A DNA stretch of 64,000 bases, taken from positions 1-64,000 of the forward strand of contig CAKZLE010000036.1 of assembly GCA_937125225.1 (NCBI GenBank), in the 5' to 3' direction. Both the position numbers and the translations under genes were made by a program. Below, piece after piece: positions 8,618 through 17,059 of this stretch. The notes beneath the pieces are model-generated. The model saw only the letters and a program-made list of their open reading frames with translations, was not told the DNA's origin and searched no databases. Each line of letters begins with the position of its first letter. Position 1 is the first letter of the stretch. Origin of the DNA: an uncultured Spirochaetia bacterium. Its GTDB lineage: Bacteria; Spirochaetota; Spirochaetia; CAKZLE01.

Positions 8618-10362
8618 TCAGCGACCTCCTCTGTGACAAGATCCTTCAACTGTGTATATACTGACTCATGATACCTGTCGATCTGAGCTTTCTGTGTATC
8701 ATCAAGTGCCGCTTTATTGATAAGACGCTTCTCATAGTGGCAGAAGGTCAAATCCCTGAATGTGAGAAAATGGCCAAATTCTGTAGACTCCGCATCATCA
8801 ACATAGACAAGATTCTCTATTCGAATACCATGGCTCCCTTCTCGATATACTCCTGGCTCATTAGAGACGACCATACCTCTTTTAAGAGGAACATTGATCG
8901 GTCTTTGATTGATCACATGAGGTCCTTCGTGGACATTGAGCATATGACCGACGCCATGCCCGGTCCCATGTCTATACTGTTTTCCCTCATTCCACAACCA
9001 CATTCGGGCTATAGCATCTAACTGATAGCCACAGGTATCATCTGGGAAGTGCTGCGACCCTAAGGAAAGGTGACCTTTGAGGACTGCAGTGTAATCATCA
9101 ATCTGTTGTTGTGTGGCTTTCCCGAAAAGAAGAGTCCTCGTTATATCTGTTGTCCCGTCTGTATACTGTCCTCCACTATCAAGGACCATGAGTCCGTCCC
9201 CAGTGATCGGATAGGCAGTCTCTGGAGTCGCAGAATAGTGGTTAAGAGCACCATGGTCTTTGAATCCTACAATAGGTGAAAAACTCTCCTCTAGGAAGGT
9301 CTTTCTCTGTTCGCGAAAAGTTAGTAGTCTCTCAGCAAAGAGGACCTCATCCAATGGTTGATTATCAGAATCCCATCCTGTATCTAGCCAATGTAGGAAG
9401 GAGACAAGAGCTGCTCCATCTTGCCGATGGGCCTGTCTCATTCCTTCAAGCTCAGTCTCATTTTTCACACACTTGAGGTCGGTGGTTATATCACGTCCCT
9501 CGATAAGAGAGACTGTAGCTGGAATAAGCGTAAAGAGCTCCATATTCACCTTATCTGGAGAGATATAGAGAGAACTCTGTCTTTCCATCTCCTCTTTCAA
9601 TTTATTGAAGATCGAACCATAGGGCATAAGCTGCACCTGATCAGCAAGTCCCTTGACTGCTGAAAGATGCCGTATATTTCCAAAAAGGAATACTGATTCT
9701 TGTGTGATAAGACAATAGGACATGAAAAGAAGATTATGATCGACATCTCCCCCACGCAAATTCATCAACCAGGCAATATCATCAAGGCTTGTCAGGAGAA
9801 CAGAACCAGAACCTTTTTTCAAAGCGATCTTTCGAACTTCTGAGATCTTTTCCTCTCTTGAGCTTCCCGTAACAGAGAGAGGGAGCTCTCTGATCGGTTC
9901 GTGTGGGATAGCAGGTCTCCCATCCCAGATGATATCAAGAAGATCTTCAGAGGGGATCAAGGAGATAACCTTCCCCTTAAGAGCCTCACTAATAGTCCTG
10001 TATAAAGAGACACTGATCTCATCTGCAGAGACTCCAACCGAAGACCCTTCAGCCAATGTAGTACTCAACCAATCTGTATAATCAAGAACACCTTCAAGTC
10101 CAACCTTGAAGACTGAGAAATCACTATCTTTTACCTGTTCGTCTGCCTGAAGGAAATACCTAGAATCAGTCCAAAGACCTGCTACCTCTCTTGTAATTAC
10201 AATGGTACCTGCTGATCCGGTAAATCCTGAGATCCACTCTCGTGATCTCCAGCGAGGTGATACATTCTCACTCTTATGCGGGTCAGTTCCAAAAATGATA
10301 AAAGCATCCAATTGCCGCTCATTCATCTCATTTCTCAGTGCTTCTAATCGTTTATTGCTCAT
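8587..10362 (-). CDS. pepP: Xaa-Pro aminopeptidase (M24B)
   Basis: 591 residues, the long three-domain form of aminopeptidase P: two creatinase-like N-terminal domains followed by a pita-bread metallopeptidase domain from about residue 305. Dimetal ligands are visible in MVLDSGGQYTDGTTDITRT, in GHGVGHMLNVHEGP, in MVVSNEPGVY and in GIRIENL. It removes N-terminal residues preceding proline, in peptide catabolism. AAGGA precedes the ATG, with a TATAAT at 10388-10393 upstream, so this gene has a normal leader. It heads the pepP-CDF-gpmI operon. Confidence 0.93.
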   Translation of the reverse strand: MSNKRLEALRNEMNERQLDAFIIFGTDPHKSENVSPRWRSREWISGFTGSAGTIVITREVAGLWTDSRYFLQADEQVKDSDFSVFKVGLEGVLDYTDWLSTTLAEGSSVGVSADEISVSLYRTISEALKGKVISLIPSEDLLDIIWDGRPAIPHEPIRELPLSVTGSSREEKISEVRKIALKKGSGSVLLTSLDDIAWLMNLRGGDVDHNLLFMSYCLITQESVFLFGNIRHLSAVKGLADQVQLMPYGSIFNKLKEEMERQSSLYISPDKVNMELFTLIPATVSLIEGRDITTDLKCVKNETELEGMRQAHRQDGAALVSFLHWLDTGWDSDNQPLDEVLFAERLLTFREQRKTFLEESFSPIVGFKDHGALNHYSATPETAYPITGDGLMVLDSGGQYTDGTTDITRTLLFGKATQQQIDDYTAVLKGHLSLGSQHFPDDTCGYQLDAIARMWLWNEGKQYRHGTGHGVGHMLNVHEGPHVINQRPINVPLKRGMVVSNEPGVYREGSHGIRIENLVYVDDAESTEFGHFLTFRDLTFCHYEKRLINKAALDDTQKAQIDRYHESVYTQLKDLVTEEVADWLKEKTMPL

Positions 10363-10433
10363 CTCATTTCCTTATATTGTTTTAGGTATTATAAACATAC
10401 TGCTTTCACTCTAAAAGGTACAGTATGAATCGG

Positions 10434-10925
10434 TCATACTCCCTGCCGGTGTAATTCTTCGAACATGAGAGCTACTGCTGGACAATGTCGACTATTCTCC
10501 ACTGTCTGATTAATATAGCGATGGATATATCGTTGGTCGGTATGAGGATATTCCCTGCAGGCTTTTGGTCGATCTGAGTAGATCAGACAACGCTTATCAC
10601 CGCAAAGAAAGGGGCAGGGATGTTCTTTGAACACATAGTCATGATCTTCATCGATCTTAAGATAACTCCCAATGACATCTCTTCTCCTCAACCGAAGAGC
10701 CTTACCAATCCTCTCAATATCCTGTTCATTTACCAATGGTCCCACAGAGGCACAGCAGTTAGCACACAAGAGACAATCGATCTCTTTGAAAGCATCATCA
10801 TGGAGCTCTTGAAAGAGTCTTGTTATCTCTTTTGGTTTCATCTTCTTAAGTCTCTTACCGATGATACGGTTCTGTTGAAATCTACTTTTTGATCGCTGGA
10901 GGATCTGTTCATATTCTTCGATCAT
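10434..10925 (-). CDS. YkgJ family zinc/iron-chelating Cys-cluster protein
   Basis: 163 residues. The CxxCxxCC-type cluster (CLLCANCCASVG) and the later CPFLCGDKRCLIYSDRPKACREYP signature, only part of which is needed for recognition, identify the YkgJ/UPF0153 family, which probably binds Zn or an Fe-S cluster. Its biochemical role is unknown. The start codon overlaps the stop of the upstream alpha-galactosidase (ATGA), so the two are translationally coupled. Confidence 0.85.
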   Translation of the reverse strand: MIEEYEQILQRSKSRFQQNRIIGKRLKKMKPKEITRLFQELHDDAFKEIDCLLCANCCASVGPLVNEQDIERIGKALRLRRRDVIGSYLKIDEDHDYVFKEHPCPFLCGDKRCLIYSDRPKACREYPHTDQRYIHRYINQTVENSRHCPAVALMFEELHRQGV

Positions 10926-13006
10926 AGAAGATGCTCCAAGGAGAACTGTGCAATAGTATGGCCTTTCTCATACATGATCTTTGCGGGTTCTCCATGAAGA
11001 TAGATGTGGGGGGTCTCTACACCTTTAGCTACAGATATGAAGAGATCACCCTTCTGAGGTAGCTGATCTTCAAATTCCAGATAGACATTGAAGGTAGTCC
11101 CATCATGTTCTTCGATCACATAATGAGAGTGAACTTCTGATACCGGAAAAAGTCTCTTTGTCGTCCCTAAAACTTCCCAAGGGCCTGTCTCACATGCATA
11201 GAAGCATCGAGTAGTATACCCATCGAGAGAGATCTCTTCCTCTGAGTCCAATAGGTTGCATTCAGGAATTTGAGTATTCTCAAACCAATATCCTGAGCAC
11301 TTTGGAAGAGAGATACTCTTATGTCTATATCCTAGATTACTGAGAAGACAATAGTGCTTCTCTCCTATCGACAATCTAATAATAGACAGATCCCCTGACC
11401 TATCTATTGAATCCACCTGTTTCCTTAAAGAGGGAAATAGAGAAAGATAGAGTTCCATCACCTCATCTGAATAATTACCGATATTATCTGAAGTGAACAC
11501 AAGTCCACCCAGAGCATTATTGAGCATGAACAGAGTCCGCTTCTGAGCATCCTGTAAGGTGGTGTTCTCATCTCTCAAGATGAACACATCAGGATCATTC
11601 AAGAAGAATCTTCCATTGATCTGTGCTCTCCCGATCGTACTGGTAAGAGAGTTGATCGTAGAGACCCTCTCCTTATATCGGAGCATTTTCAGTTTGAGGT
11701 CTTCCCAGCCAAGAGAGACATCAGAACCCACTCTGCAATAATCGACAAAGCCGAAGGAAGAGCCTAAAGGCACTCCACATCCAAGGATCTTCATCGACCC
11801 CGATATCTCTCTTAGAAATCTCATCGACTCTGACATGACCTGTCCTCTAGATCTTCCTTTTCTCGGTTGAAGTGCCGAAGCATAAAGGAAGTCGAGTTTC
11901 ACTAGATCATATCCCCAGGTATGTTCGATCGTATAGAAGACACGCTTCAGATATGATCTTACCTCTGGAAGGTAGATATCAAGGACATAGAAGTTCCCAC
12001 TCCAATTGAAGGGATTATATCCTGCAATGATGAAGTTCCCATGATCATCTCTTACTAACCAATCTGCATGTTTCTCACAGATGATCGATGATTCCTCAGC
12101 AACGAAGGGAGCCAACCAGAGACCTGGTTTGTAACCTGAATCTTTGATCTTCTGAGCGACAGCCCGCATCCCATGAGGAAAGGTATCTTTGACTAACAAC
12201 CAATCACCGACAGCCTTCTGCCAACCGTCATCGATCTGAATATAATCAATCGGGATATTTCTATCACTGAACTCCTTAACATTCTCTAAGATGATCTTTT
12301 CAGAGATCTTCTCATAATAGTTATACCAGCTTGTCCATCCTGTAGCAGGCGCACTCATAGTGAACTTATGAAGGAACTGTTCCTGCCAGACAGGGTAACA
12401 ATCTGATTCTTCACCAGACACGATACAACATCCGAGTAATTCAGTCCTTCCGGAGACCTTTGAACCTTCACACTGTTTATGTATCATTAATTGTGATGCT
12501 TTCGTATCGATGAAAAACTGTGTGAAACCCAGATCCTCAGAGGTAGAACCGAATAGAGTCTTGATCCCACTACTTTGTGTGAGGCAAGTCCAAGTATAAC
12601 TGATGAATTGCCCCTCTTTTGTGGTCACTTGCTGGAAATGCTCATCTCCATAGGCCTTAAGATGATATTTCTCGATCCAGTGTTTGAATAGACTATTCAG
12701 CTTCTTCTGAGTCTCCTTGACCAAGACTTCTCGTGTCTCACTCCAGCTTTGATACCCGTTGATATCTACACTCTTGATAGATTCAGAATAGTCAACTTCA
12801 GCAGTACAGGAATGGAGTAGGAACTCTTTATTCTTATCAGGGAGAATAGTGACCGAAAGCTGTTCTCCACCAGATCTTAGTATAGTGATACTACTGTCTA
12901 TCTTTCCAAAAGGTATGACAGAGAGGCCCTGAAGAGAGAAACTCTTATGGTAGAACACTCCATCCACATCATATGATATGATCCCTTTCGAATAGCTTTT
13001 TCTCAT
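10922..13006 (-). CDS. Alpha-galactosidase, glycoside hydrolase family 36
   Basis: 694 residues. An N-terminal beta-sandwich domain is followed by a (beta/alpha)8 catalytic domain. It shows GWTSWYNYYEKISE at its start, IDDGWQKAVGDW, the nucleophile Asp in LVKLDFLYA and the candidate acid/base Asp in RVGSDVSLGWED. It hydrolyses terminal alpha-galactosides such as raffinose or melibiose. No signal peptide is present, so the enzyme is cytoplasmic and its substrate must be imported. It sits between lgt and the ykgJ-like gene with 4-base overlaps on both sides, an unusual operon context for a glycosidase. Confidence 0.9.
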   Translation of the reverse strand: MRKSYSKGIISYDVDGVFYHKSFSLQGLSVIPFGKIDSSITILRSGGEQLSVTILPDKNKEFLLHSCTAEVDYSESIKSVDINGYQSWSETREVLVKETQKKLNSLFKHWIEKYHLKAYGDEHFQQVTTKEGQFISYTWTCLTQSSGIKTLFGSTSEDLGFTQFFIDTKASQLMIHKQCEGSKVSGRTELLGCCIVSGEESDCYPVWQEQFLHKFTMSAPATGWTSWYNYYEKISEKIILENVKEFSDRNIPIDYIQIDDGWQKAVGDWLLVKDTFPHGMRAVAQKIKDSGYKPGLWLAPFVAEESSIICEKHADWLVRDDHGNFIIAGYNPFNWSGNFYVLDIYLPEVRSYLKRVFYTIEHTWGYDLVKLDFLYASALQPRKGRSRGQVMSESMRFLREISGSMKILGCGVPLGSSFGFVDYCRVGSDVSLGWEDLKLKMLRYKERVSTINSLTSTIGRAQINGRFFLNDPDVFILRDENTTLQDAQKRTLFMLNNALGGLVFTSDNIGNYSDEVMELYLSLFPSLRKQVDSIDRSGDLSIIRLSIGEKHYCLLSNLGYRHKSISLPKCSGYWFENTQIPECNLLDSEEEISLDGYTTRCFYACETGPWEVLGTTKRLFPVSEVHSHYVIEEHDGTTFNVYLEFEDQLPQKGDLFISVAKGVETPHIYLHGEPAKIMYEKGHTIAQFSLEHLL

Positions 13007-13959
13007 CTCTTTTTCCCTTTAATCATATTTCTTCTCTTCAATAGAGGTATCATCACGATACCTATGATGATCATGATCAGACATAACAGTTGTCCCATAG
13101 AGAAGTTCAGGAAGGAAAGAAATAGAGCATCGGGATCCTGTTCCTTTCCGAGGGCTAAGATGAAACCGAGATCTGAATCAGGTTCCCTAAGATATTCGAT
13201 GAAGAACCGAACTGTCCCATACCCTATCAGATAAAGGCTCAAAAGCTGCCCGTGGAAGGTCTTACGTTTTCTGAAGATGAACCACAGGACCAACCATAGC
13301 AAGACTCCTTCAAATAGAGCCTCATACAGTTGCGAAGGATGACGAGGAAGATTCACGAGCATCCCACTTTCATAGGGGAGTCCAATCTCATCAGCGATCT
13401 CTCGTACCCATTCAAGGCGAGTTGAGAACTTCTCTGCATAGGGAAATACCATACCCCAGGAGGCCGTCGTCACTCGACCCCACAGTTCAGCATTGAAGAA
13501 GTTCCCGAGTCGACCGAACGTGTACCCTAATGGAATCCCAAGAATCACTAGATCTGCGATCTCAAAGAAGTCTCTCTTATATTTCTTTGCATAGAGGAAC
13601 CCTCCCACAGCAGCACCAATAGCGCCCCCATGATAACTCATACCCTGTAACCCTACAAAACTCCCATTTCGGAAAGGCCAGAAGATCATCCAGGGATGGG
13701 AAAGATAATAGTGGGTGGGATCATAGACAGTTGTTGCAATCAATCTTGCACCAACCAATAGCCCTATGATTCCCCAGAGAAGGAGTGTTACAACATCATC
13801 TGAAGTAAAACCCTCAATCGGCTGTTTCTTTTGTTGGTAGAGAATGACTATATAGGCCGTTACAAATGCGAACACATACATCAATCCATACCATCGAATA
13901 GGAAGGCCTGAGATGATTTCTGGTGATATCCATGTTGGATATGGTATATAAGTTATCAA
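13003..13959 (-). CDS. lgt: Prolipoprotein diacylglyceryl transferase
   Basis: 318-residue inner-membrane enzyme that transfers diacylglycerol from phosphatidylglycerol to the lipobox Cys of prolipoproteins. Seven membrane segments, YHGGAIGAAVGG and the Lgt signature GRLGNFFNAELWGR are visible. The start is TTG, strongly supported by AGGAGGGG 6 bases upstream; no ATG lies nearby. Lipoproteins are abundant in spirochaetes. It is followed with a 4-base overlap by the alpha-galactosidase gene. Confidence 0.95.
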   Translation of the reverse strand: MITYIPYPTWISPEIISGLPIRWYGLMYVFAFVTAYIVILYQQKKQPIEGFTSDDVVTLLLWGIIGLLVGARLIATTVYDPTHYYLSHPWMIFWPFRNGSFVGLQGMSYHGGAIGAAVGGFLYAKKYKRDFFEIADLVILGIPLGYTFGRLGNFFNAELWGRVTTASWGMVFPYAEKFSTRLEWVREIADEIGLPYESGMLVNLPRHPSQLYEALFEGVLLWLVLWFIFRKRKTFHGQLLSLYLIGYGTVRFFIEYLREPDSDLGFILALGKEQDPDALFLSFLNFSMGQLLCLIMIIIGIVMIPLLKRRNMIKGKKR

Positions 13960-13969
13960 GAGGCCCCTC

Positions 13970-14374
13970 CTAATGGGTTCTTCGGATTGTCAGATAGTAC
14001 TGTAGTAGACCCAGGATAGAATCTAAGAGAATCACTCCAAGAAGCATCCCCAATTCCTTTATTGTGAAAGGGATCTGATAGCTATTATATAACAGAGTGA
14101 CCAACCCTATCAAACCTAAGACTATATAAAAACACCTACTCATGAATAATACTACTCTCAAATGTTCAGCTTCAGGCTCAAACAGTAGGATCAGGTAACC
14201 TGAGATGATGGCTATGGCTGGGGAGATCAACCAAAGGAGATAAAAGGGATTTACAGATTCCAATAGTGGAGAAAGGATTCTATTGTTCACATTCCACAAG
14301 AGTCCAAGACGAGAGATCTCCCAGGTAAGAGCGATTACAATAACGATAAACTGTTTTTTTCTATGTTGTGTCAT
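13970..14374 (-). CDS. Hypothetical small membrane protein
   Basis: 134 residues with four hydrophobic segments (about 5-27, 42-64, 72-95 and 105-125). I recognise no family. The start is set at the ATG at 14374, because TTGACC-17-TACACT ends exactly 6 bases before it with no Shine-Dalgarno. An in-frame TTG two codons earlier falls directly against the -10. It leads the operon into lgt (10-base gap). Confidence 0.65.
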   Translation of the reverse strand: MTQHRKKQFIVIVIALTWEISRLGLLWNVNNRILSPLLESVNPFYLLWLISPAIAIISGYLILLFEPEAEHLRVVLFMSRCFYIVLGLIGLVTLLYNSYQIPFTIKELGMLLGVILLDSILGLLQYYLTIRRTH

Positions 14375-14438
14375 ATTCAAAGTGTAAACACCTCAAAGGT
14401 TGTGGTCAATAGGAACTCTTCTATAGTATATTGTGATT
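14375..14438. promoter_or_regulatory. Back-to-back leaderless promoters
   Basis: Minus strand: TTGACC (14404-14409), 17 bp, TACACT (14381-14386), then 6 bases to the start codon of the membrane-protein gene. Plus strand: TATATT (14427-14432), then 6 bases to the ATG of the S41 protease, with a weak TGGTCA-like -35 at 14403-14408. The two -35 elements occupy the same bases, so polymerase binding in the two directions should be mutually exclusive. Confidence 0.5.
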
Positions 14439-15848
14439 ATGAAAAAGCAAACACTCATATATATAGGTATCTTCATTGTAGTTCTAGCTGGATCTTTAGG
14501 TTTCGGGGCATCCTGTGCTACTGACACCTCATCAGTCCAGGAGAATATAACGGCAGCAGACAGCATCGACATCAATATGCAACGCCTTGAGATATTATAT
14601 CGGTCAATCGATGAGAACTTCCTCTTTGAATATGATCATGAACTCATCTATGATGAGATGGCAAAAGCACTGTTTGCAGCTCTTGATGATCCCTATTCCT
14701 CCTATATCACCGAAGAGGAGTCACAAGCTCTTACCGATCTAACCTATGGAATCTATGGTGGAATCGGGGCCTATATCTCAAAACCAAATCCCGATACTAT
14801 CGATACTGATGATCCAGAGACCTATATGGTCACTATCGTATCTCCTTTTGTAGGTTCACCTGCCTATAAAGCAGGATTACATGCAGGAGATCTCATCTCA
14901 CATATCGATGGGAATGATGTATTCGAGTTAACTGCAGAAGAGGCCTCTAGCCAATTAAGAGGGGAGCCCGGTACGGTAGTAACATTATCAGTGACTAGAG
15001 GAGGCTCCACTTTTGAGATAAACGTAGAACGTGAAGTCGTAGAGATACCTACAGTCCAATATGATATGATAGATTCTATTGGGTATATTCATATCCTTGA
15101 ATTCACTCCATATACTCCTGATAAAGTCTTCGAAGCTCTAGGGTCCTTTGCTGAGATCGGTTTCACCTCTCTCATAATCGACTTGAGAAGTAATCCTGGA
15201 GGATCTGTAGATGCAAGTCAGCAGATAGCAGATATGTTCCTTTCCAATGATACAGTCTTTACCTTAAAGACCAATGATCCAGATGATTCTTCAACAGTCA
15301 CAACCCAAAAGAAAACATCGATTCCATTGAATATACCTATAGTCTTGCTCATTGATGGTGGATCTGCCTCATCAGCAGAGATCCTTGCAGGAGCGATGAA
15401 AGATAATGGAAGAGCTGTCCTCATCGGTTCGACCTCCTTTGGAAAAGGTCTGGTCCAAGGAGTCTATCCCTATGGAAATGACTATTTCAAAATCACTACA
15501 GCACGATATCTTACCCCTGCAGGATCAGATATACACAAAATAGGGATTGAACCGGATATTCCTGTTGAGTTAGAGGAATTGACCGATGAACAAGTTGAAG
15601 AATATATCAATCTTCTCAATGATGATGTATTCGGGGAGTTCGTCATAGCAAACCCAGAGCAGGATCAGCGAGTAGTAGACGAGTTCATCCAATCGATCAT
15701 AGATGACGGTAGCTCCCTTTCTGAGAGATACCTCCAAAGGATCTTACGACTTGAGTATCAATATCTTATGGATTTCCCCCCAGTTTTTGATCTTGATTTT
15801 GACATAACATTGAATCGAGCGTTACAATACTTAACTGAGGGAGAATAA
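14439..15848 (+). CDS. C-terminal processing peptidase, S41 family
   Basis: 469 residues. An N-terminal hydrophobic anchor (about 3-24) ends near a Cys (FGASCA) that could be a relaxed spirochaetal lipobox. A PDZ domain spans about 95-180, then the catalytic domain with Ser in GGSASSAEILAGAM and the Lys partner in SFGKGLVQ. It is a periplasmic Ser/Lys protease that trims C termini of envelope proteins. The start is the ATG preceded at 6 bases by TATATT; a GTG two codons earlier touches the -10 and is less likely. yjbQ follows after 1 base. Confidence 0.9.
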   Translation: MKKQTLIYIGIFIVVLAGSLGFGASCATDTSSVQENITAADSIDINMQRLEILYRSIDENFLFEYDHELIYDEMAKALFAALDDPYSSYITEEESQALTDLTYGIYGGIGAYISKPNPDTIDTDDPETYMVTIVSPFVGSPAYKAGLHAGDLISHIDGNDVFELTAEEASSQLRGEPGTVVTLSVTRGGSTFEINVEREVVEIPTVQYDMIDSIGYIHILEFTPYTPDKVFEALGSFAEIGFTSLIIDLRSNPGGSVDASQQIADMFLSNDTVFTLKTNDPDDSSTVTTQKKTSIPLNIPIVLLIDGGSASSAEILAGAMKDNGRAVLIGSTSFGKGLVQGVYPYGNDYFKITTARYLTPAGSDIHKIGIEPDIPVELEELTDEQVEEYINLLNDDVFGEFVIANPEQDQRVVDEFIQSIIDDGSSLSERYLQRILRLEYQYLMDFPPVFDLDFDITLNRALQYLTEGE

Positions 15849-15849
15849 C

Positions 15850-16245
15850 ATGATTAAATATTTGAGTTTAAAGACTGAGAAGCGAGTCACATTCACTGAT
15901 ATAACAAATCAGGTGTCAGCTATAGTCTCTGAATATGGTATTGATGAGGGAATCTGCCTCGTCTATTCTCCTCATACTACCTGTGGAATCACGATCAATG
16001 AGAATGCCGACCCGGATGTACGACATGATATGATCAAAGAGCTCTCTCATGTCGTACCCTTTGATGATGGATATCTTCATATGGAGGGGAATTCAGCAGC
16101 ACATATCAAAGCAAGCCTTATAGGTTCAAGTGTAACAGTACCTATTTCCCAAGGGACTCTGTTACTCGGAACTTGGCAGGGAATCTATTTCTGTGATTTT
16201 GATGGTCCACGAACCCGTCATATCACCGTACAGATCCTCTCCTGA
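15850..16245 (+). CDS. YjbQ family protein (secondary thiamine-phosphate synthase type)
   Basis: 131 residues, full length for the UPF0047/YjbQ family. The conserved His/Asp-rich motifs HTTCGITINENADPDVRHDM and EGNSAAHIKASLIG are present, as is the C-terminal GTWQGIYFCDFDGPR. Family members rescue thiamine-phosphate synthase mutants at high dosage, but the physiological reaction is unknown. GAGGGAG sits 5 bases before the ATG, in contrast to the leaderless operon leader. Confidence 0.9.
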   Translation: MIKYLSLKTEKRVTFTDITNQVSAIVSEYGIDEGICLVYSPHTTCGITINENADPDVRHDMIKELSHVVPFDDGYLHMEGNSAAHIKASLIGSSVTVPISQGTLLLGTWQGIYFCDFDGPRTRHITVQILS

Positions 16246-16264
16246 CTAATAAAGAGACAACCAC

Positions 16265-17059
16265 ATGAGAGTATTTCTACTTCCTGACTCCTTCAATGGA
16301 GAAAGACAGCTACAGTTACAGAATAAACAGTATCATTATCTTATTCGAGTACTTCGTCTCAAAGAGGGCTCTCAGTTCGTTGGGAGAGATGCATCAGGGA
16401 AACTCTGGGATCTCCTATTGAACAGTATAGACACAAACCACCACTCCTGTACGATCTCCTGTACTGAGACAACATCGGTTGTACAGCAGGGAGAGAATGC
16501 TCTTCCCCCTCAATCGGAACTTCCTGAGATTCACCTCTATCAGTCTCTTTTAAAAGGAAAGAAATTCGATACCTTGATTAGACAGACCGTTGAGATTGGG
16601 GTAACGAGGATCATTCCTCTTCAAAGTGAATACTCTGTCCCTGATCTCCTGTCTAAAGATAGTAAGAAGAAGATCTCACGATGGCAGACAATAAGAGATG
16701 AGGCCTTACAGCAATGTGGATCACCTGTGAGGACAGAGATAGCCTCCCCCATACCATTCGCTTCATTACAATCTGATTGGGGCGATAGAGGACTATTGAT
16801 CTTCCTTCATCAGGAAGAACTCATCTCTAAGTCCTTGAAGGTCTCGATCGAAGAGTTTGCTTCACGATCAGAGAAAAGATTTCCTATCGCATTAGTGATC
16901 GGGCCAGAAGGGGGCCTCTCTGATTCAGAGATCGTACAATTAAAAAAAGCCGGTTTCACACCGGCTTTTCTGAAGACCAATATCCTACGTGCAGAAACTG
17001 CAGCTTTATATGCTGTATCCTGTACTCAGATGGTCCTTTCTGAGATATTCTCCCTATAG
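16265..17059 (+). CDS. rsmE: 16S rRNA (uracil1498-N3)-methyltransferase
   Basis: 264-residue SPOUT-class methyltransferase that methylates U1498 in helix 44 of 16S rRNA. An N-terminal PUA-like domain (RVLRLKEGSQFVGRDASG) is followed by the SPOUT knot with VIGPEGGLSDSEI and the C-terminal LRAETAALYA motif. It is the last gene of the S41-yjbQ-rsmE operon. Its 3' end overlaps the convergent SLBB gene by 6 bases and contains that gene's terminator hairpin within coding sequence. Confidence 0.93.
   Translation: MRVFLLPDSFNGERQLQLQNKQYHYLIRVLRLKEGSQFVGRDASGKLWDLLLNSIDTNHHSCTISCTETTSVVQQGENALPPQSELPEIHLYQSLLKGKKFDTLIRQTVEIGVTRIIPLQSEYSVPDLLSKDSKKKISRWQTIRDEALQQCGSPVRTEIASPIPFASLQSDWGDRGLLIFLHQEELISKSLKVSIEEFASRSEKRFPIALVIGPEGGLSDSEIVQLKKAGFTPAFLKTNILRAETAALYAVSCTQMVLSEIFSL
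16942..16969 (-). terminator. Terminator of the SLBB gene embedded inside rsmE
   Basis: A perfect 10-bp stem (AAAAGCCGGT at 16945-16954 and its complement at 16960-16969) with a 5-base loop is followed on the minus strand by seven consecutive T. It lies within the rsmE reading frame, about 85 bases past the SLBB stop codon. The plus-strand T run is only four bases, so rsmE transcription should mostly pass. Confidence 0.7.
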
